Assembly (NCBI RefSeq): GCF_027625935.1
Contig: NZ_CP115300.1
Coordinates: 3,658,001 to 3,722,000 of the forward strand
DNA from: Streptomyces camelliae
GTDB lineage: Bacteria; Actinomycetota; Actinomycetes; Streptomycetales; Streptomycetaceae
Direction: 5' to 3'
DNA: 64,000 nucleotides
Under the pieces are notes generated by a model that had not been told where the DNA came from, searched no databases, and saw only the letters and a list, made by a program, of their open reading frames with translations. This document shows positions 8,563 to 17,171 of this stretch, one piece after another; position 1 is the first letter of the stretch; each line of letters opens with the position of its first letter. Made by a program: the position numbers and the translations under genes.

Positions 8563-9414
8563 ATGAAGGTCACCGGAGTACTGCCACTCTTCCTCCCGTT
8601 CTACCGGCGCCTGTGGCCCGGAAGACTCGCCGGAATCTCCATGGCGCTGCTCAAGGCGACCGCTCTTGAGGCCGCGATCCTGGCCGGCCACCTCCTGCTG
8701 TATCCGACGGGCTTCGCCCAGGAACGCCGCTCCCCCGCCCTGCCCGCCGCGGAGGGCACGGCCCGGCTGCCCGTCCCGTCCGGCCCGCCGGTCGTGCTGC
8801 TGCACGGCTTCATCGACAACCGCTCGGTGTTCGTACTGCTGCGCCGCAGCCTCGCCCAGCACGGCGGACAGCGCGTCGAGTCGCTCAACTACTCCCCGCT
8901 GACCTGCGACGTCCGCGCCGCGGCCGAGCTGCTCGGCCGGCACATCGAGGAGATCTGCGAACGCACCGGCAGCCCCCGCGTCGACATCGTGGGCCACAGC
9001 CTCGGCGGCCTGATCGCCCGCTATTACGTGCAGTGTCTCGGCGGTGATCTGCGGGTGCGCACGCTCGTCACGCTGGGCACCCCGCACGCGGGCACCCGGG
9101 TGGTGCCGCTGGCCGACGCCCATCCGATCGTGCGCCAGATGCGGCCCGGTTCATCGGTGATCGAGGAACTGTCCCGGCCCGCGCCCGGCTGCCGTACGCG
9201 GTTCGTGAGCTTCTGGAGCGACCTGGACTCCATCATGGATCCGGTGGAGACGGCCCGCCTGGAGCACCCCGATCTCGACACGCTGAACGTCCAGGTGTCC
9301 GGCATCGGGCATCTCGCCCTGCCCGTGCACCCCGCGGTCGCGGCCGGGATACGCGAGGCCCTCGACGCCGCGCACCCCGGGGACGCGCTCGCCGGCGGTC
9401 TGACGGTGGCGTGA
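8563..9414 (+). CDS. Secreted or membrane-anchored alpha/beta-hydrolase lipase
   Basis: 283 residues. A hydrophobic N-terminal segment (about residues 28-50) suggests a signal anchor. The hydrolase core has the oxyanion segment L-L-H-G-F (79-83), the nucleophile elbow G-H-S-L-G-G with Ser146, a candidate Asp in S-D-L-D-S (around 220-222) and His250 in G-I-G-H. This is the organisation of triacylglycerol lipases of the lipase/acyltransferase type. ATG 8563 has GGAGG 7 bases upstream; an earlier ATG at 8497 lacks a good ribosome site. Followed by the M23 peptidase gene after 238 bases, so probably a separate transcript. Confidence 0.87.
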   Translation: MKVTGVLPLFLPFYRRLWPGRLAGISMALLKATALEAAILAGHLLLYPTGFAQERRSPALPAAEGTARLPVPSGPPVVLLHGFIDNRSVFVLLRRSLAQHGGQRVESLNYSPLTCDVRAAAELLGRHIEEICERTGSPRVDIVGHSLGGLIARYYVQCLGGDLRVRTLVTLGTPHAGTRVVPLADAHPIVRQMRPGSSVIEELSRPAPGCRTRFVSFWSDLDSIMDPVETARLEHPDLDTLNVQVSGIGHLALPVHPAVAAGIREALDAAHPGDALAGGLTVA

Positions 9415-9652
9415 ACCAACGGTGAGGTGAACCGGCTGACGCCGACGTGTCGTACAGGCGGCCGACAGTCTCCGCACATCGAACGCTCATCGAACTCTCG
9501 GCCAAACTCGTGTCCGGCGTCCCCCGAAAGACCGCCGAATGCCCGTTTCCGGCGGGCGCGAAACCGGCCGAAGATTGTCGTGCCCAGGTACCGGCGGGTA
9601 CAGTCGCCGCACTGCTCTGGCAGCCCCTGTTGTCGAGGCGAAAGAGAAGTTG

Positions 9653-11125
9653 GTGAACGACCGTCACCCGTCGGGGACCATGACCACCCCGGCCCCGGCT
9701 TCCGACGCCTCCGCCGCGCGCTACGACCACGCGCCGTACGGGACCCATGAAGCCCCCTACGGCGACTTCACCACGTACGGCGGCTACGACGCCACCGGTT
9801 TTGTGCCCGGCCACGACACCACCGGCGCCTTCCACGGTGACCCGCTCTTCGGCAGCCTGCCCGGCGAGCAGAGCACCGGCGCGTACGACTCGGCGCAGTG
9901 GCAGACCCCGCACTACGACGCGTACGCGGCCCAGCACCACGCCGCCTACGACTCCGGTGTCCACGACGCGGCCGCCTGGACGGTCCCCGCGCAGGCCACG
10001 GGCCACGACGTCAGTGGCCAGTGGGACGCGAGCCTGTGGCAGCAGCCCGATCAGTCCGGCGGCGCCGACCCGACCCAGCAGTGGGAGTGGGGCACCCAGG
10101 GCTTCGAGACGGGCGCGTACGACGCCACGCAGTGGAACTCCGCCGGGCAGGCCGCGGCGCCCTCGCCCGAGCCGGTTGCCGAACCGTTCGACCAGCAGGC
10201 CACCGCCACGTTCGAGCAGGTCACGGAAGTGCCGGACACGGCGGCCTTCCCGCACGGCGGGTACGAGGACCAGGCGCCGTACGCGGACGCCACGGACAGT
10301 TCCGGTGAACCGCCCGCCGAGCCGGTCCTGTTGGACGACCAGGAAGAGGTCACGCCGACAACACGCGCGGGCGCGCGCGGCGGGGCGCGCTCCCGGCGTC
10401 GTACGCCCGCCAAGCGCTCCGCGCTGCTGACCGTCGCCGTGCCCTCGGCCTGTGTGATGGGCGTCGCGGGAATCGCGGCCGCCTCGGTCGGCGCGCTGAC
10501 GGACGGCGGCGGCAAGGACACGACCGCCTCCGCCTCGGACGCGCACGCGGTCAAGCCGTCGGTCGCCAACAGCAAGCTGGACAGCCAGCTCAGGACGCTC
10601 TCCGCCGGCGCCGACGACTTCGCCGACCGGGCCAGCCGGACGCAGGAGCGGATCGACCTCAAGAACCAGCAGGAGCTGGACCGGAAGAAGGCCCTCGCGG
10701 AGGCCGCGCTCAAGGAGCGGCTGCGCCCCAAGTTCGTGCTGCCGGTCACGCAGAAGGGGCTGAGCGCCTACTTCGGCCAGGCGGGCGTGAACTGGATGTC
10801 GGTGCACACGGGCATCGACTTCCCCGTCTCCTACGGCACCACGGTGATGGCGGCCACCGACGGCACCGTCACCACCAAGTGGAACAGCGCCTACGGCAAC
10901 ATGATGATAGTGACGGCGAAGGACGGCACGCAGACCTGGTACTGCCATCTGTCCAGCTACCGCGTGGCCTCCGGTACGACCGTGAAGGCCGGCGAGCCGA
11001 TCGCCTACTCCGGCAACTCCGGCAACTCCACCGGCCCGCACCTGCACTTCGAGGTGCACCCGGCGGGCGGGCCCGCCGTGGACCCGCTGCCCTGGCTGCG
11101 GAGCCACGGACTCGACCCCACGTAG
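9653..11125 (+). CDS. M23 family metallopeptidase (peptidoglycan hydrolase)
   Basis: 490 residues starting with GTG after AAAGAGAAG. The N-terminal ~220 residues are Tyr/Asp/Gly-rich low complexity (repeated Y-D and G-A-Y-D units) and likely cytoplasmic or disordered. A basic patch (R-S-R-R-R-T) precedes a single hydrophobic segment near residue 265, followed by a charged coiled coil around 315-365. The C-terminal LytM/M23 domain has H-T-G-I-D, the H-x-H motif in G-P-H-L-H-F and a T-G-P lead-in. These residues bind zinc in glycyl-endopeptidases that cut peptidoglycan cross-bridges. The upstream 238 bases show no recognisable riboswitch. Confidence 0.9.
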   Translation: MNDRHPSGTMTTPAPASDASAARYDHAPYGTHEAPYGDFTTYGGYDATGFVPGHDTTGAFHGDPLFGSLPGEQSTGAYDSAQWQTPHYDAYAAQHHAAYDSGVHDAAAWTVPAQATGHDVSGQWDASLWQQPDQSGGADPTQQWEWGTQGFETGAYDATQWNSAGQAAAPSPEPVAEPFDQQATATFEQVTEVPDTAAFPHGGYEDQAPYADATDSSGEPPAEPVLLDDQEEVTPTTRAGARGGARSRRRTPAKRSALLTVAVPSACVMGVAGIAAASVGALTDGGGKDTTASASDAHAVKPSVANSKLDSQLRTLSAGADDFADRASRTQERIDLKNQQELDRKKALAEAALKERLRPKFVLPVTQKGLSAYFGQAGVNWMSVHTGIDFPVSYGTTVMAATDGTVTTKWNSAYGNMMIVTAKDGTQTWYCHLSSYRVASGTTVKAGEPIAYSGNSGNSTGPHLHFEVHPAGGPAVDPLPWLRSHGLDPT

Positions 11126-11146
11126 GAACCGGACCCCGCAGAGAAA

Positions 11147-11166
11147 CCGGGGGCCGGCGCCCCCGG
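11147..11166. terminator. Hairpin between convergent M23 peptidase and pcrA
   Basis: Arms CCGGGGGC and GCCCCCGG with a 4-base loop sit between two convergent stop codons. There is no U-tract, as is common in Streptomyces, so it is read as a bidirectional intrinsic terminator. Confidence 0.55.
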
Positions 11167-11180
11167 GCTCCCCGTACTCC

Positions 11181-13688
11181 CTACAGCTTCTCCACCGGCG
11201 CGTACCGCAGCAGCAGCCGCTTCGGCTTGCCGTCGCCGAAGTCGATCGTCGCCTGGGCCTTGTCGTCCGCGCCCGCCACCGCGACGACCGTGCCGAGCCC
11301 GAACTGGTCGTGGGTGACCCGGTCGCCGACCGCGAGGGACACCGCCGGCTTGTCCGTCGTACGCCGCGTGGCGAACCCGGACGCGCCCGCAGCCGACGAA
11401 CGCGAGCGGGACGAGGACAGTGAGGCCGCGATCCCGGAGGCCGGGCCGGAGGACACCGGTGCCGCCGCGCCCGTCCGCTTCCACTCCACGTGGGCGGCCG
11501 GGATCTCCTCCAGGAACCGGGAGGGCGGGTTGTACGACGGCTGGCCCCAGGCGCTGCGCAGCGCCGAGCGCGTGAGATACAGCCGCTCCCGCGCGCGTGT
11601 GATGCCGACGTACGCCAGGCGCCGCTCCTCCTCCAGCTCCTTGGTCTGGCCGAGGGAGCGCATGTGCGGGAAGACGCCGTCCTCCATGCCGGTCAGGAAG
11701 ACGACGGGGAATTCCAGGCCCTTGGCGGTGTGCAGGGTCATCAGGGTGATGACGCCGGAGCCTTCCTCGTCCTCGTCGGGGATCTGGTCGGAGTCGGCGA
11801 CCAGCGCGACCTGCTCCAGGAAGTCGGCCAGCGTACCGCCCGGGGCGGTAGCCCCTGATGTCGCTGCGCCTTCGCCGCGCTCCTGCTCGAACTCCAGGGC
11901 CACGGCCGCGAGTTCCTGGAGGTTCTCGATGCGGGTCTCGTCCTGCGGGTCGGTGGAGGACTGCAACTCGGCGAGGTAACCGGTGCGTTCGAGGACGGCT
12001 TCGAGGACCGTGGCCGGTCCGGCGCCGGATTCCACGATCGTGCGCAGGTCCTCCATCAGCGTGTTGAACCGCTTGACCGCGTTGGTGGAGCGCGCGGCCA
12101 TGCCGTACGCCTCGTCCACGCGCTTGAGCGCCTGCGGGAAGCTGATCTTCTCGCGCTGGGAGAGGGCATCGATCATCGCCTCGGCGCGGTCGCCGATGCC
12201 CCGCTTGGGCACGTTGAGGATGCGGCGCAGCGGCACCGAGTCCTCGGGGTTGGCGAGAACGCGCAGGTAGGCGAGGACGTCCCGGACCTCCTTGCGCTCG
12301 TAGAAGCGGACCCCGCCGACGACCTTGTAGGGCAGGCCGACGCGGATGAAGACCTCTTCGAAGACACGGGACTGGGCGTTGGTGCGGTAGAAGACGGCGA
12401 CGTCGCCCGCCTTGGCCTGACCCGCGTCGACCAGGCGGTCTATCTCGTCGGCGACGAACTGCGCCTCGTCGTGCTCGGTGTCGGCGACATAGCCGGTGAT
12501 CTGCGCGCCCTGGCCCGCGTTGGTCCACAGGTTCTTCGGGCGGCGCGACTCGTTGCGCTCGATGACCGCGTTGGCGGCGCTCAGAATGGTCTGCGTGGAG
12601 CGGTAGTTCTGCTCCAGCAGGATCGTCGTCGCGTCCGGGTAGTCCTCCTCGAACTGGAGGATGTTGCGGATCGTCGCGCCCCGGAAGGCGTAGATCGACT
12701 GGTCCGCGTCACCGACCACGCACAGCTCGGCGGGCGGGAGGTCGTGCTCGCTCGGCGGAGCGTCCTCGTCGTGGGTGCCGGTGCCGACGAGTTCGCGGAC
12801 GAGCGCGTACTGGGCGTGGTTGGTGTCCTGGTACTCGTCGACCAGGACGTGCCGGAAGCGGCGGCGGTAGTGCTCGGCGACGTCCGGAAAGGCGCGCAGC
12901 AGGTTGACCGTCGTCATGATCAGGTCGTCGAAGTCGAGGGCGTTGGCCTCGCGCAGCCGCGACTGGTAGAGCGCGTAGGCCTGCGCGAGGGTCTTCTCGA
13001 AGCCGTCGGCGGCCTGCGCGGCGAAGTCCTCCTCGTCGATCAGCTCGTTCTTGAGGTTGCTGATCTTGGCGCTGAAGGACTTGGGCGGGAAGCGCTTGGG
13101 GTCGAGGTCCAGGTCACGGCAGACCAGGGCCATCAGGCGCTTGCTGTCGGCGGCGTCGTAGATCGAGAACGACGACGTGAAGCCGAGCTTCTTGCTCTCG
13201 CGGCGCAGGATGCGCACGCACGCGCTGTGGAAGGTCATGACCCACATCGCGTTGGCGCGCGGGCCGACGAGCTGCTCGACGCGCTCCTTCATCTCGCCCG
13301 CGGCCTTGTTGGTGAAGGTGATCGCGAGGATCTGGCCCGGGTGCACATGCCGCTCGGCGAGCAGGTGGGCGATGCGGTGGGTGAGCACGCGGGTCTTGCC
13401 GGAGCCGGCACCGGCGACGATGAGCAGCGGGGAGCCGGCGTGCACGACCGCGGCGCGCTGGTTGTCGTTCAGCCCCTCCAGGAGCGCCGCCGCGTCCAGC
13501 GCGGGGCGCGGGGCGCCGTCGCGGTAGTAGGCGTCCCGGTCCGGCGGCGCGTCGAACTTCCCGCCGAACAGATCGTCCGGAAGCGGTTCCGGAGCATGAT
13601 CGTCCTCGGGCGGCGGCGGGGGTTCCTCCTCGTGCCCGCGCGGGGGCTGGAGGTCCGCCAGGAAGCTGTCGTCAAAGAGGCTGCTCAT
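11181..13688 (-). CDS. pcrA: ATP-dependent DNA helicase PcrA/UvrD
   Basis: 835 residues, superfamily 1A helicase. Motif I is A-G-A-G-S-G-K-T (92-99), motif II is D-E-Y-Q-D-T, with Q-N-Y-R-S-T and V-x-L-M-T-x-H-x-A-K-G-L-E motifs further on. The C-terminal ~70 residues form the PcrA-type tudor-like domain (V-G-D-R-V-T-H-D-Q-F-G-L-G-T-V). The N-terminal 70 residues are an acidic, Pro-rich extension common in actinobacterial PcrA. PcrA removes RecA and RNA polymerase roadblocks and acts in excision repair. The start lies 9 bases after a predicted damage-type -10 element, so the mRNA is leaderless or nearly so. Confidence 0.95.
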   Translation of the reverse strand: MSSLFDDSFLADLQPPRGHEEEPPPPPEDDHAPEPLPDDLFGGKFDAPPDRDAYYRDGAPRPALDAAALLEGLNDNQRAAVVHAGSPLLIVAGAGSGKTRVLTHRIAHLLAERHVHPGQILAITFTNKAAGEMKERVEQLVGPRANAMWVMTFHSACVRILRRESKKLGFTSSFSIYDAADSKRLMALVCRDLDLDPKRFPPKSFSAKISNLKNELIDEEDFAAQAADGFEKTLAQAYALYQSRLREANALDFDDLIMTTVNLLRAFPDVAEHYRRRFRHVLVDEYQDTNHAQYALVRELVGTGTHDEDAPPSEHDLPPAELCVVGDADQSIYAFRGATIRNILQFEEDYPDATTILLEQNYRSTQTILSAANAVIERNESRRPKNLWTNAGQGAQITGYVADTEHDEAQFVADEIDRLVDAGQAKAGDVAVFYRTNAQSRVFEEVFIRVGLPYKVVGGVRFYERKEVRDVLAYLRVLANPEDSVPLRRILNVPKRGIGDRAEAMIDALSQREKISFPQALKRVDEAYGMAARSTNAVKRFNTLMEDLRTIVESGAGPATVLEAVLERTGYLAELQSSTDPQDETRIENLQELAAVALEFEQERGEGAATSGATAPGGTLADFLEQVALVADSDQIPDEDEEGSGVITLMTLHTAKGLEFPVVFLTGMEDGVFPHMRSLGQTKELEEERRLAYVGITRARERLYLTRSALRSAWGQPSYNPPSRFLEEIPAAHVEWKRTGAAAPVSSGPASGIAASLSSSRSRSSAAGASGFATRRTTDKPAVSLAVGDRVTHDQFGLGTVVAVAGADDKAQATIDFGDGKPKRLLLRYAPVEKL

Positions 13689-13697
13689 CGCTCTCCG

Positions 13698-13720
13698 AGT
13701 CTAGGGCGCCCCACCGACAA
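13698..13720 (-). promoter_or_regulatory. PafBC-type DNA-damage promoter of pcrA
   Basis: Read on the minus strand the sequence is TTGTCGGTG (13720-13712), 8 bp, TAGACT (13703-13698), an exact match to the RecA-independent damage promoter TTGTCRGTG-N8-TAnnnT. The -10 ends 9 bases before the pcrA ATG. Confidence 0.72.
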
Positions 13721-13853
13721 CCGGTCGCCGTCCCGGGAAGAAGGTCGCGCGAGCAGAGCGGCGAACCCCCTCACGCAGCGGAATCACTCGATGACGTGGA
13801 CGTGATCCCGGCGCCGGATCACGAAAATGTATCGGACATATCACGCACCAACC

Positions 13854-13883
13854 TTCACACCAGTCACACGAGTTGGCTAGGTT
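13854..13883 (+). promoter_or_regulatory. Promoter for riboswitch and first NlpC/P60 gene
   Basis: TTCACA (13854-13859), 18-bp spacer, TAGGTT (13878-13883). This places transcription initiation near 13890, at the 5' end of the riboswitch. Confidence 0.55.
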
Positions 13884-13885
13884 GC

Positions 13886-14058
13886 CGTCGGGTCGCGTGC
13901 GCGGCCCCCGCCGAGTCCGGCGCCTCCCGTAAGGGGGGCCGGAGCCGGGGACCCACCGAATCTCCGGGGTGAATCGGCCGACTCCCGTCCGGGACGACGC
14001 CGTAGGGCAACCCTTCCGAACCTCCGCCCGAACCCGACAGCTAACCCGGTAGGCGGCC
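13886..14058 (+). promoter_or_regulatory. c-di-AMP riboswitch (ydaO/yuaA class)
   Basis: The leader carries the conserved ydaO blocks in order: GGGGACCCACCGAAT, CCGGGGTGAATCGG, GCCGTAGGGCAACCCTTCC and CGAACCCGACAGCTAACCC followed by GGTAGGC. These are signature sequences of the c-di-AMP riboswitch, an OFF switch found before cell-wall hydrolase genes in Streptomyces. The aptamer ends about 5 bases before the ribosome site GGAAGGAG of the NlpC/P60 gene, so ligand binding could act on transcription or on ribosome access. Confidence 0.93.
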
Positions 14059-14079
14059 CACTGGAAGGAGTCGCCTCCC

Positions 14080-15234
14080 TTGGCGTCGCACCGCAAGTCG
14101 CGTCCCGGCGGGACCACCGGAGTGGGTCTGCGCACCCCGGCCCTCGCCACCGCCGCCCTCACCTCCATAGCCATGCTGTCCCAGACGGCCGAGGCCGCCC
14201 CCGGTACGGACCACACCCGGCCGAGCCTGGAGGAGGTGGAGAAGAAGGTCGACGACCTCTACCGGCAGGCGGAGTCGGCGACCGAGAAGTACGACGCGGC
14301 CACGGAGCGCACCGGCAAGCAGCGCGGGCGGGTCGACGCGCTCCGGGACGAGGTCGCCCGCCGCACCGCCCGCCTCAACAAGGCCCGCGACGAGCTGGGC
14401 TCCTTCGCCGCGGCCCAGTACCGCACCGGCGCCGCCGCCCCCGACACGGCCACCTTCCTGCTCGCGGACAACCCGCAGGACTACTTCGACCAGACCCAGC
14501 TGATGAGCCGGCTGACCACGCGCGAGAAGAGCGCGGTCGACGCCTACATCGACGAGCAGGCCTCCACCATGAAGAAGCGGCGGGAGGCCGCGCAGAGCCT
14601 GCAGACGCTGACCGAGTCGCAGCACGAGCTGCAGACCGCCAAGTCCACCGTCCAGCAGAAGCTCGCCTCCGCGCGCGAGCTGCTGTCGCAGCTGACGGCC
14701 CAGGAGAAGGCGCGGCTGGCCGCCATCGAGCGGGAGAAGCAGCAGGAGGCGGCGCGCAAGGCGGCCGAGCTGGCGAAGCAGCAGGCCGAAGCCCAGCAGA
14801 AGACCACCTCGTCCGGCTCATCCAGCCCGACCGGCTCCGCCTCTTCCGGATCCTCCGGGTCCGCCGGCTCGTACGACACGAAGGCCGCCAAGGCCATCGC
14901 CTTCGCCCGCGCCCAGATCGGCAAGCCGTACGTGTGGGGCGCCACCGGGCCGGACTCCTACGACTGCTCGGGCCTCACCCAGGCCGCCTGGAAGGCCGCC
15001 GGCGTCACGCTCCCGCGCACCACGTACGACCAGGTCAACGCCGGGACCACGGTGTCCCTGGCCGACGCGCGCCCGGGGGACCTGATCTTCTTCTACGACG
15101 ACATCAGCCACGTCGGTCTCTACATCGGCAACGGCATGATGATCCACGCCCCGAAGCCGGGCGCGTACGTCCGTGAGGAGTCGGTGTACTACGGCGGGGA
15201 ATCGATCATCCACAGCGTGGTCCGCCCGGGCTGA
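14080..15234 (+). CDS. Secreted NlpC/P60 peptidoglycan endopeptidase (RipA-like)
   Basis: 384 residues. Start is TTG with GGAAGGAG 9 bases upstream. The N-terminus M-A-S-H-R-K-S-R with a hydrophobic run ending in T-A-E-A-A is an export signal. A long charged coiled coil (about 50-240), a Ser/Gly linker and a C-terminal NlpC/P60 domain follow. The catalytic Cys296 lies in Y-D-C-S-G, the His in S-H-V-G-L-Y, and the third residue in the M-I-H-A-P strand. Such enzymes cut D-iGlu-mDAP bonds in peptidoglycan during growth and sporulation. Regulated by the c-di-AMP riboswitch immediately upstream. Paralogous to the second NlpC/P60 gene at 16072. Confidence 0.93.
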   Translation: MASHRKSRPGGTTGVGLRTPALATAALTSIAMLSQTAEAAPGTDHTRPSLEEVEKKVDDLYRQAESATEKYDAATERTGKQRGRVDALRDEVARRTARLNKARDELGSFAAAQYRTGAAAPDTATFLLADNPQDYFDQTQLMSRLTTREKSAVDAYIDEQASTMKKRREAAQSLQTLTESQHELQTAKSTVQQKLASARELLSQLTAQEKARLAAIEREKQQEAARKAAELAKQQAEAQQKTTSSGSSSPTGSASSGSSGSAGSYDTKAAKAIAFARAQIGKPYVWGATGPDSYDCSGLTQAAWKAAGVTLPRTTYDQVNAGTTVSLADARPGDLIFFYDDISHVGLYIGNGMMIHAPKPGAYVREESVYYGGESIIHSVVRPG

Positions 15235-15245
15235 CGCCTACCGGG

Positions 15246-15599
15246 TCAGGTCCACAGAACGGCGATGAAGATGTTCGTCATGGTCAGCAGGCCGACGACC
15301 CCGAAGGCGCCCTTGTCGACCTTCTCCTCGTCGCGCTTCACATAGACCAGCCCGAGAATCACGATCAGCAGGGCCAGCTTCACACCGATCTTGATGGTGT
15401 TCACGTGGTGGTCGTCGGCCTGGTTGAGGCCGACGAGGGCCACCCCGGTGACGAGCATGGTCAGCGCACCGTGCAGCATCCCGGGGACGAAGCGAGCCGT
15501 GCCCTGCCCCATCGCCTTCATCTGGGTGAGGAAACCGCCGAGCAGCGCGGCGATGCCAATGATGTGCAGGCCGACGAAGAGATGGATGAGTACGTCCAT
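15246..15599 (-). CDS. Small integral membrane protein
   Basis: 117 residues with four predicted membrane helices, beginning M-D-V-L-I-H-L-F-V-G-L-H-I-I-G. A His/Asp pair (Q-A-D-D-H-H) lies in the loop between helices two and three. I recognise it only as a conserved actinobacterial membrane protein without known function. ATG 15599 begins the hydrophobic protein directly; a longer frame to 15683 adds a polar, non-conserved-looking leader. It stands alone between two convergent or divergent cell-wall hydrolase genes. Confidence 0.72.
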   Translation of the reverse strand: MDVLIHLFVGLHIIGIAALLGGFLTQMKAMGQGTARFVPGMLHGALTMLVTGVALVGLNQADDHHVNTIKIGVKLALLIVILGLVYVKRDEEKVDKGAFGVVGLLTMTNIFIAVLWT

Positions 15600-15895
15600 G
15601 GGGCCGGAGCCTAATTCGTCGGTAACAGCCCCAAGGACGGCAGGGTGCCGTTCCCGGGGTGTTCGAGTGGTGAGGGCCGTCACGCCTTGTCGGAGCTGGC
15701 CTCGCGAGGCCTCTGGTCAGACCGCGCGGCCGGCCTGACCAGGGGTGTACCGGCCCCCTGTCATCGGGCCCGGCCGCGGCCGACATGGATCATGCATTTA
15801 TGCGGTCCATAACACCTCCGGCACCCCTTCCGTCCCGCTTCCCGCGTATCGGTCATCACACTGTGTGAAGGAGGCGAGCCTGGACGGTCGGATCA
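15600..15895. other. Non-coding gap between membrane protein and second NlpC/P60 gene
   Basis: No reading frame here has convincing features. It holds an imperfect inverted pair CTGGTCAG (15713-15720) and CTGACCAG (15735-15742), and the odd 13-base palindrome TCACACTGTGTGA (15856-15868). Either could be an operator, but no regulator is assigned. Confidence 0.4.
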
Positions 15896-15975
15896 GTCAC
15901 ATAAGGTCACGTTCCGATCCGTAAAGGCCAGTTCCGTACAGTCCGTTACCCACTCGTCACACTCCGGCCTAGCGT
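15896..15975 (+). promoter_or_regulatory. Promoter with MtrA-like direct repeats before second NlpC/P60 gene
   Basis: Putative promoter TTACCC (15946-15951), 18 bp, TAGCGT (15970-15975), similar in layout to the promoter of the first NlpC/P60 gene. Two pairs of GTNAC repeats surround it: GTCAC at 15896 and 15906 (10 bp apart), and GTTAC/GTCAC at 15945 and 15956 (11 bp apart). MtrA in mycobacteria binds GTCAC-type direct repeats before cell-wall hydrolase genes such as ripA; assignment here is inference. Confidence 0.4.
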
Positions 15976-15997
15976 CCTCTCCACCGCCGAGAAGGGT

Positions 15998-16036
15998 CCG
16001 GCGGCGGCCCGCTCCCCCTGTGCGGGCCGCCGCCGG
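15998..16036 (+). repeat. Strong 15-bp leader hairpin before second NlpC/P60 gene
   Basis: Left arm CCGGCGGCGGCCCGC (15998-16012) pairs perfectly with GCGGGCCGCCGCCGG (16022-16036) across a 9-base loop. It lies between the predicted start of transcription and the GTG at 16072. It may be an attenuator or an RNA stability element; no U-tract follows. Confidence 0.5.
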
Positions 16037-16071
16037 GCATACCGCCCGCTCGGTCGTCGAGCAGGAAGGAC

Positions 16072-17163
16072 GTGACGGTCCAGGTGGCAGCGCATCGCAA
16101 GCCCCGGCAACGCTCGATCGGTGGCCCTACGGTCCGGACGGCCGCCACCCTCGCCCTGGCGGGCGCGGCCACCGCGACGGGGTTCGACGGGACCGGACAC
16201 GCCGACCCGCAGCTGACACCGGCACAGGTGAAGGCCCAGGTGGACAAGCTCTACCAGCAGGCCGAGGCGGCGACCGAGAAGTACGACGGCGCCAAGGAGC
16301 AGGCAGACGCGGCCCAGCGGCGGCTCAACGCGCTGCACGACGAGACGGCCCGCAGGCAGGCCGAGCTCAACTCGGCCCGGGACGCGCTGGGTTCGTTCGC
16401 CTCCGCGCAGTACCGCGACGGCGGCTTCGCCCCCGCCTGGCAACTGGCCCTGTCCAACGACCCCGACCGGTATCTGGACGACGCCGCCTTCGCCGAGCGG
16501 GCCGGCGATCGGCAGGCCGCCGCCGTGTCGCGGGTACGCGAACAACTGCGGGAGATCGAGCAGTTGCGCGGAGCCGCCCGCGTCCAGCTGGCGTCGCTGC
16601 GCTCCCGGCAGGCCGAGCTGAGCCGGCAGAAGAAGACCGTCACGGACAAGCTGGCCGAGGCCCGGCGGCTGCTGGCGCGGCTCACCCCGCAGCAGCGCGC
16701 CCAGGTCACCGGTGACGACGGCAGCGCACCGGGGCGCGCCTCCCGGTCGGCCGCAGATGCCCGGCAGGCCCTGGCGCAGGCCGGATCCGGGCCCGGCTCC
16801 GTCACGGCGCCCGACAGCCGCGCTGCGGCGGCCGTCGCCTACGCCTACGCCAAGCTCGGCAGCCCCTATGTGTGGGGGGCGGCCGGCCCGAACTCCTTCG
16901 ACTGCTCGGGGCTGGTCCAGGCCGCCTACCGCTCCGCGGGCATCTCCTTGCCCCGCACCACCTACGCCCAGATCGACGCGGGCCGGCGCGTCTCCCGCTC
17001 CGAACTGCAGCCCGGAGACCTGGTGTTCTTCTACTCCGGCGTCAGCCATGTCGGCATCTACGTCGGCGGCGGCCAGATGATCCACGCCCCGAACCCCTCG
17101 GCACCGGTCCGGCTGGCCCCGGTCGACGAGATGCCGTTCGCGGGGGCCACCCGGGTCGCGTGA
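16072..17163 (+). CDS. Secreted NlpC/P60 peptidoglycan endopeptidase, second paralogue
   Basis: 363 residues starting with GTG after GGAAGGA. Export signal (V-A-A-H-R-K-P-R, hydrophobic run, then a Gly/His/Ala stretch), coiled coil from about 50 to 220, short linker, NlpC/P60 domain. Cys278 in F-D-C-S-G is the nucleophile, His is in S-H-V-G-I-Y, and M-I-H-A-P supplies the third residue. It aligns end to end with the protein encoded at 14080, so the two arose by duplication. This copy has no ydaO riboswitch but does have a strong leader hairpin, so the two are probably regulated differently. Ends 8 bases before the convergent response regulator gene. Confidence 0.93.
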   Translation: MTVQVAAHRKPRQRSIGGPTVRTAATLALAGAATATGFDGTGHADPQLTPAQVKAQVDKLYQQAEAATEKYDGAKEQADAAQRRLNALHDETARRQAELNSARDALGSFASAQYRDGGFAPAWQLALSNDPDRYLDDAAFAERAGDRQAAAVSRVREQLREIEQLRGAARVQLASLRSRQAELSRQKKTVTDKLAEARRLLARLTPQQRAQVTGDDGSAPGRASRSAADARQALAQAGSGPGSVTAPDSRAAAAVAYAYAKLGSPYVWGAAGPNSFDCSGLVQAAYRSAGISLPRTTYAQIDAGRRVSRSELQPGDLVFFYSGVSHVGIYVGGGQMIHAPNPSAPVRLAPVDEMPFAGATRVA

Positions 17164-17171
17164 GGGCGAGG

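Noticed and set aside
9415..9652. Possible ydaO riboswitch before the M23 peptidase gene
   Set aside because: The conserved GACAGCTAACC and GGGGACCCA blocks are absent.
15713..15742. CTGGTCAG/CTGACCAG pair as a DasR-type operator
   Set aside because: Arms are only 8 bp with a 14-base spacer and do not fit the compact DasR ACTGGTCTAGACCAGT site.
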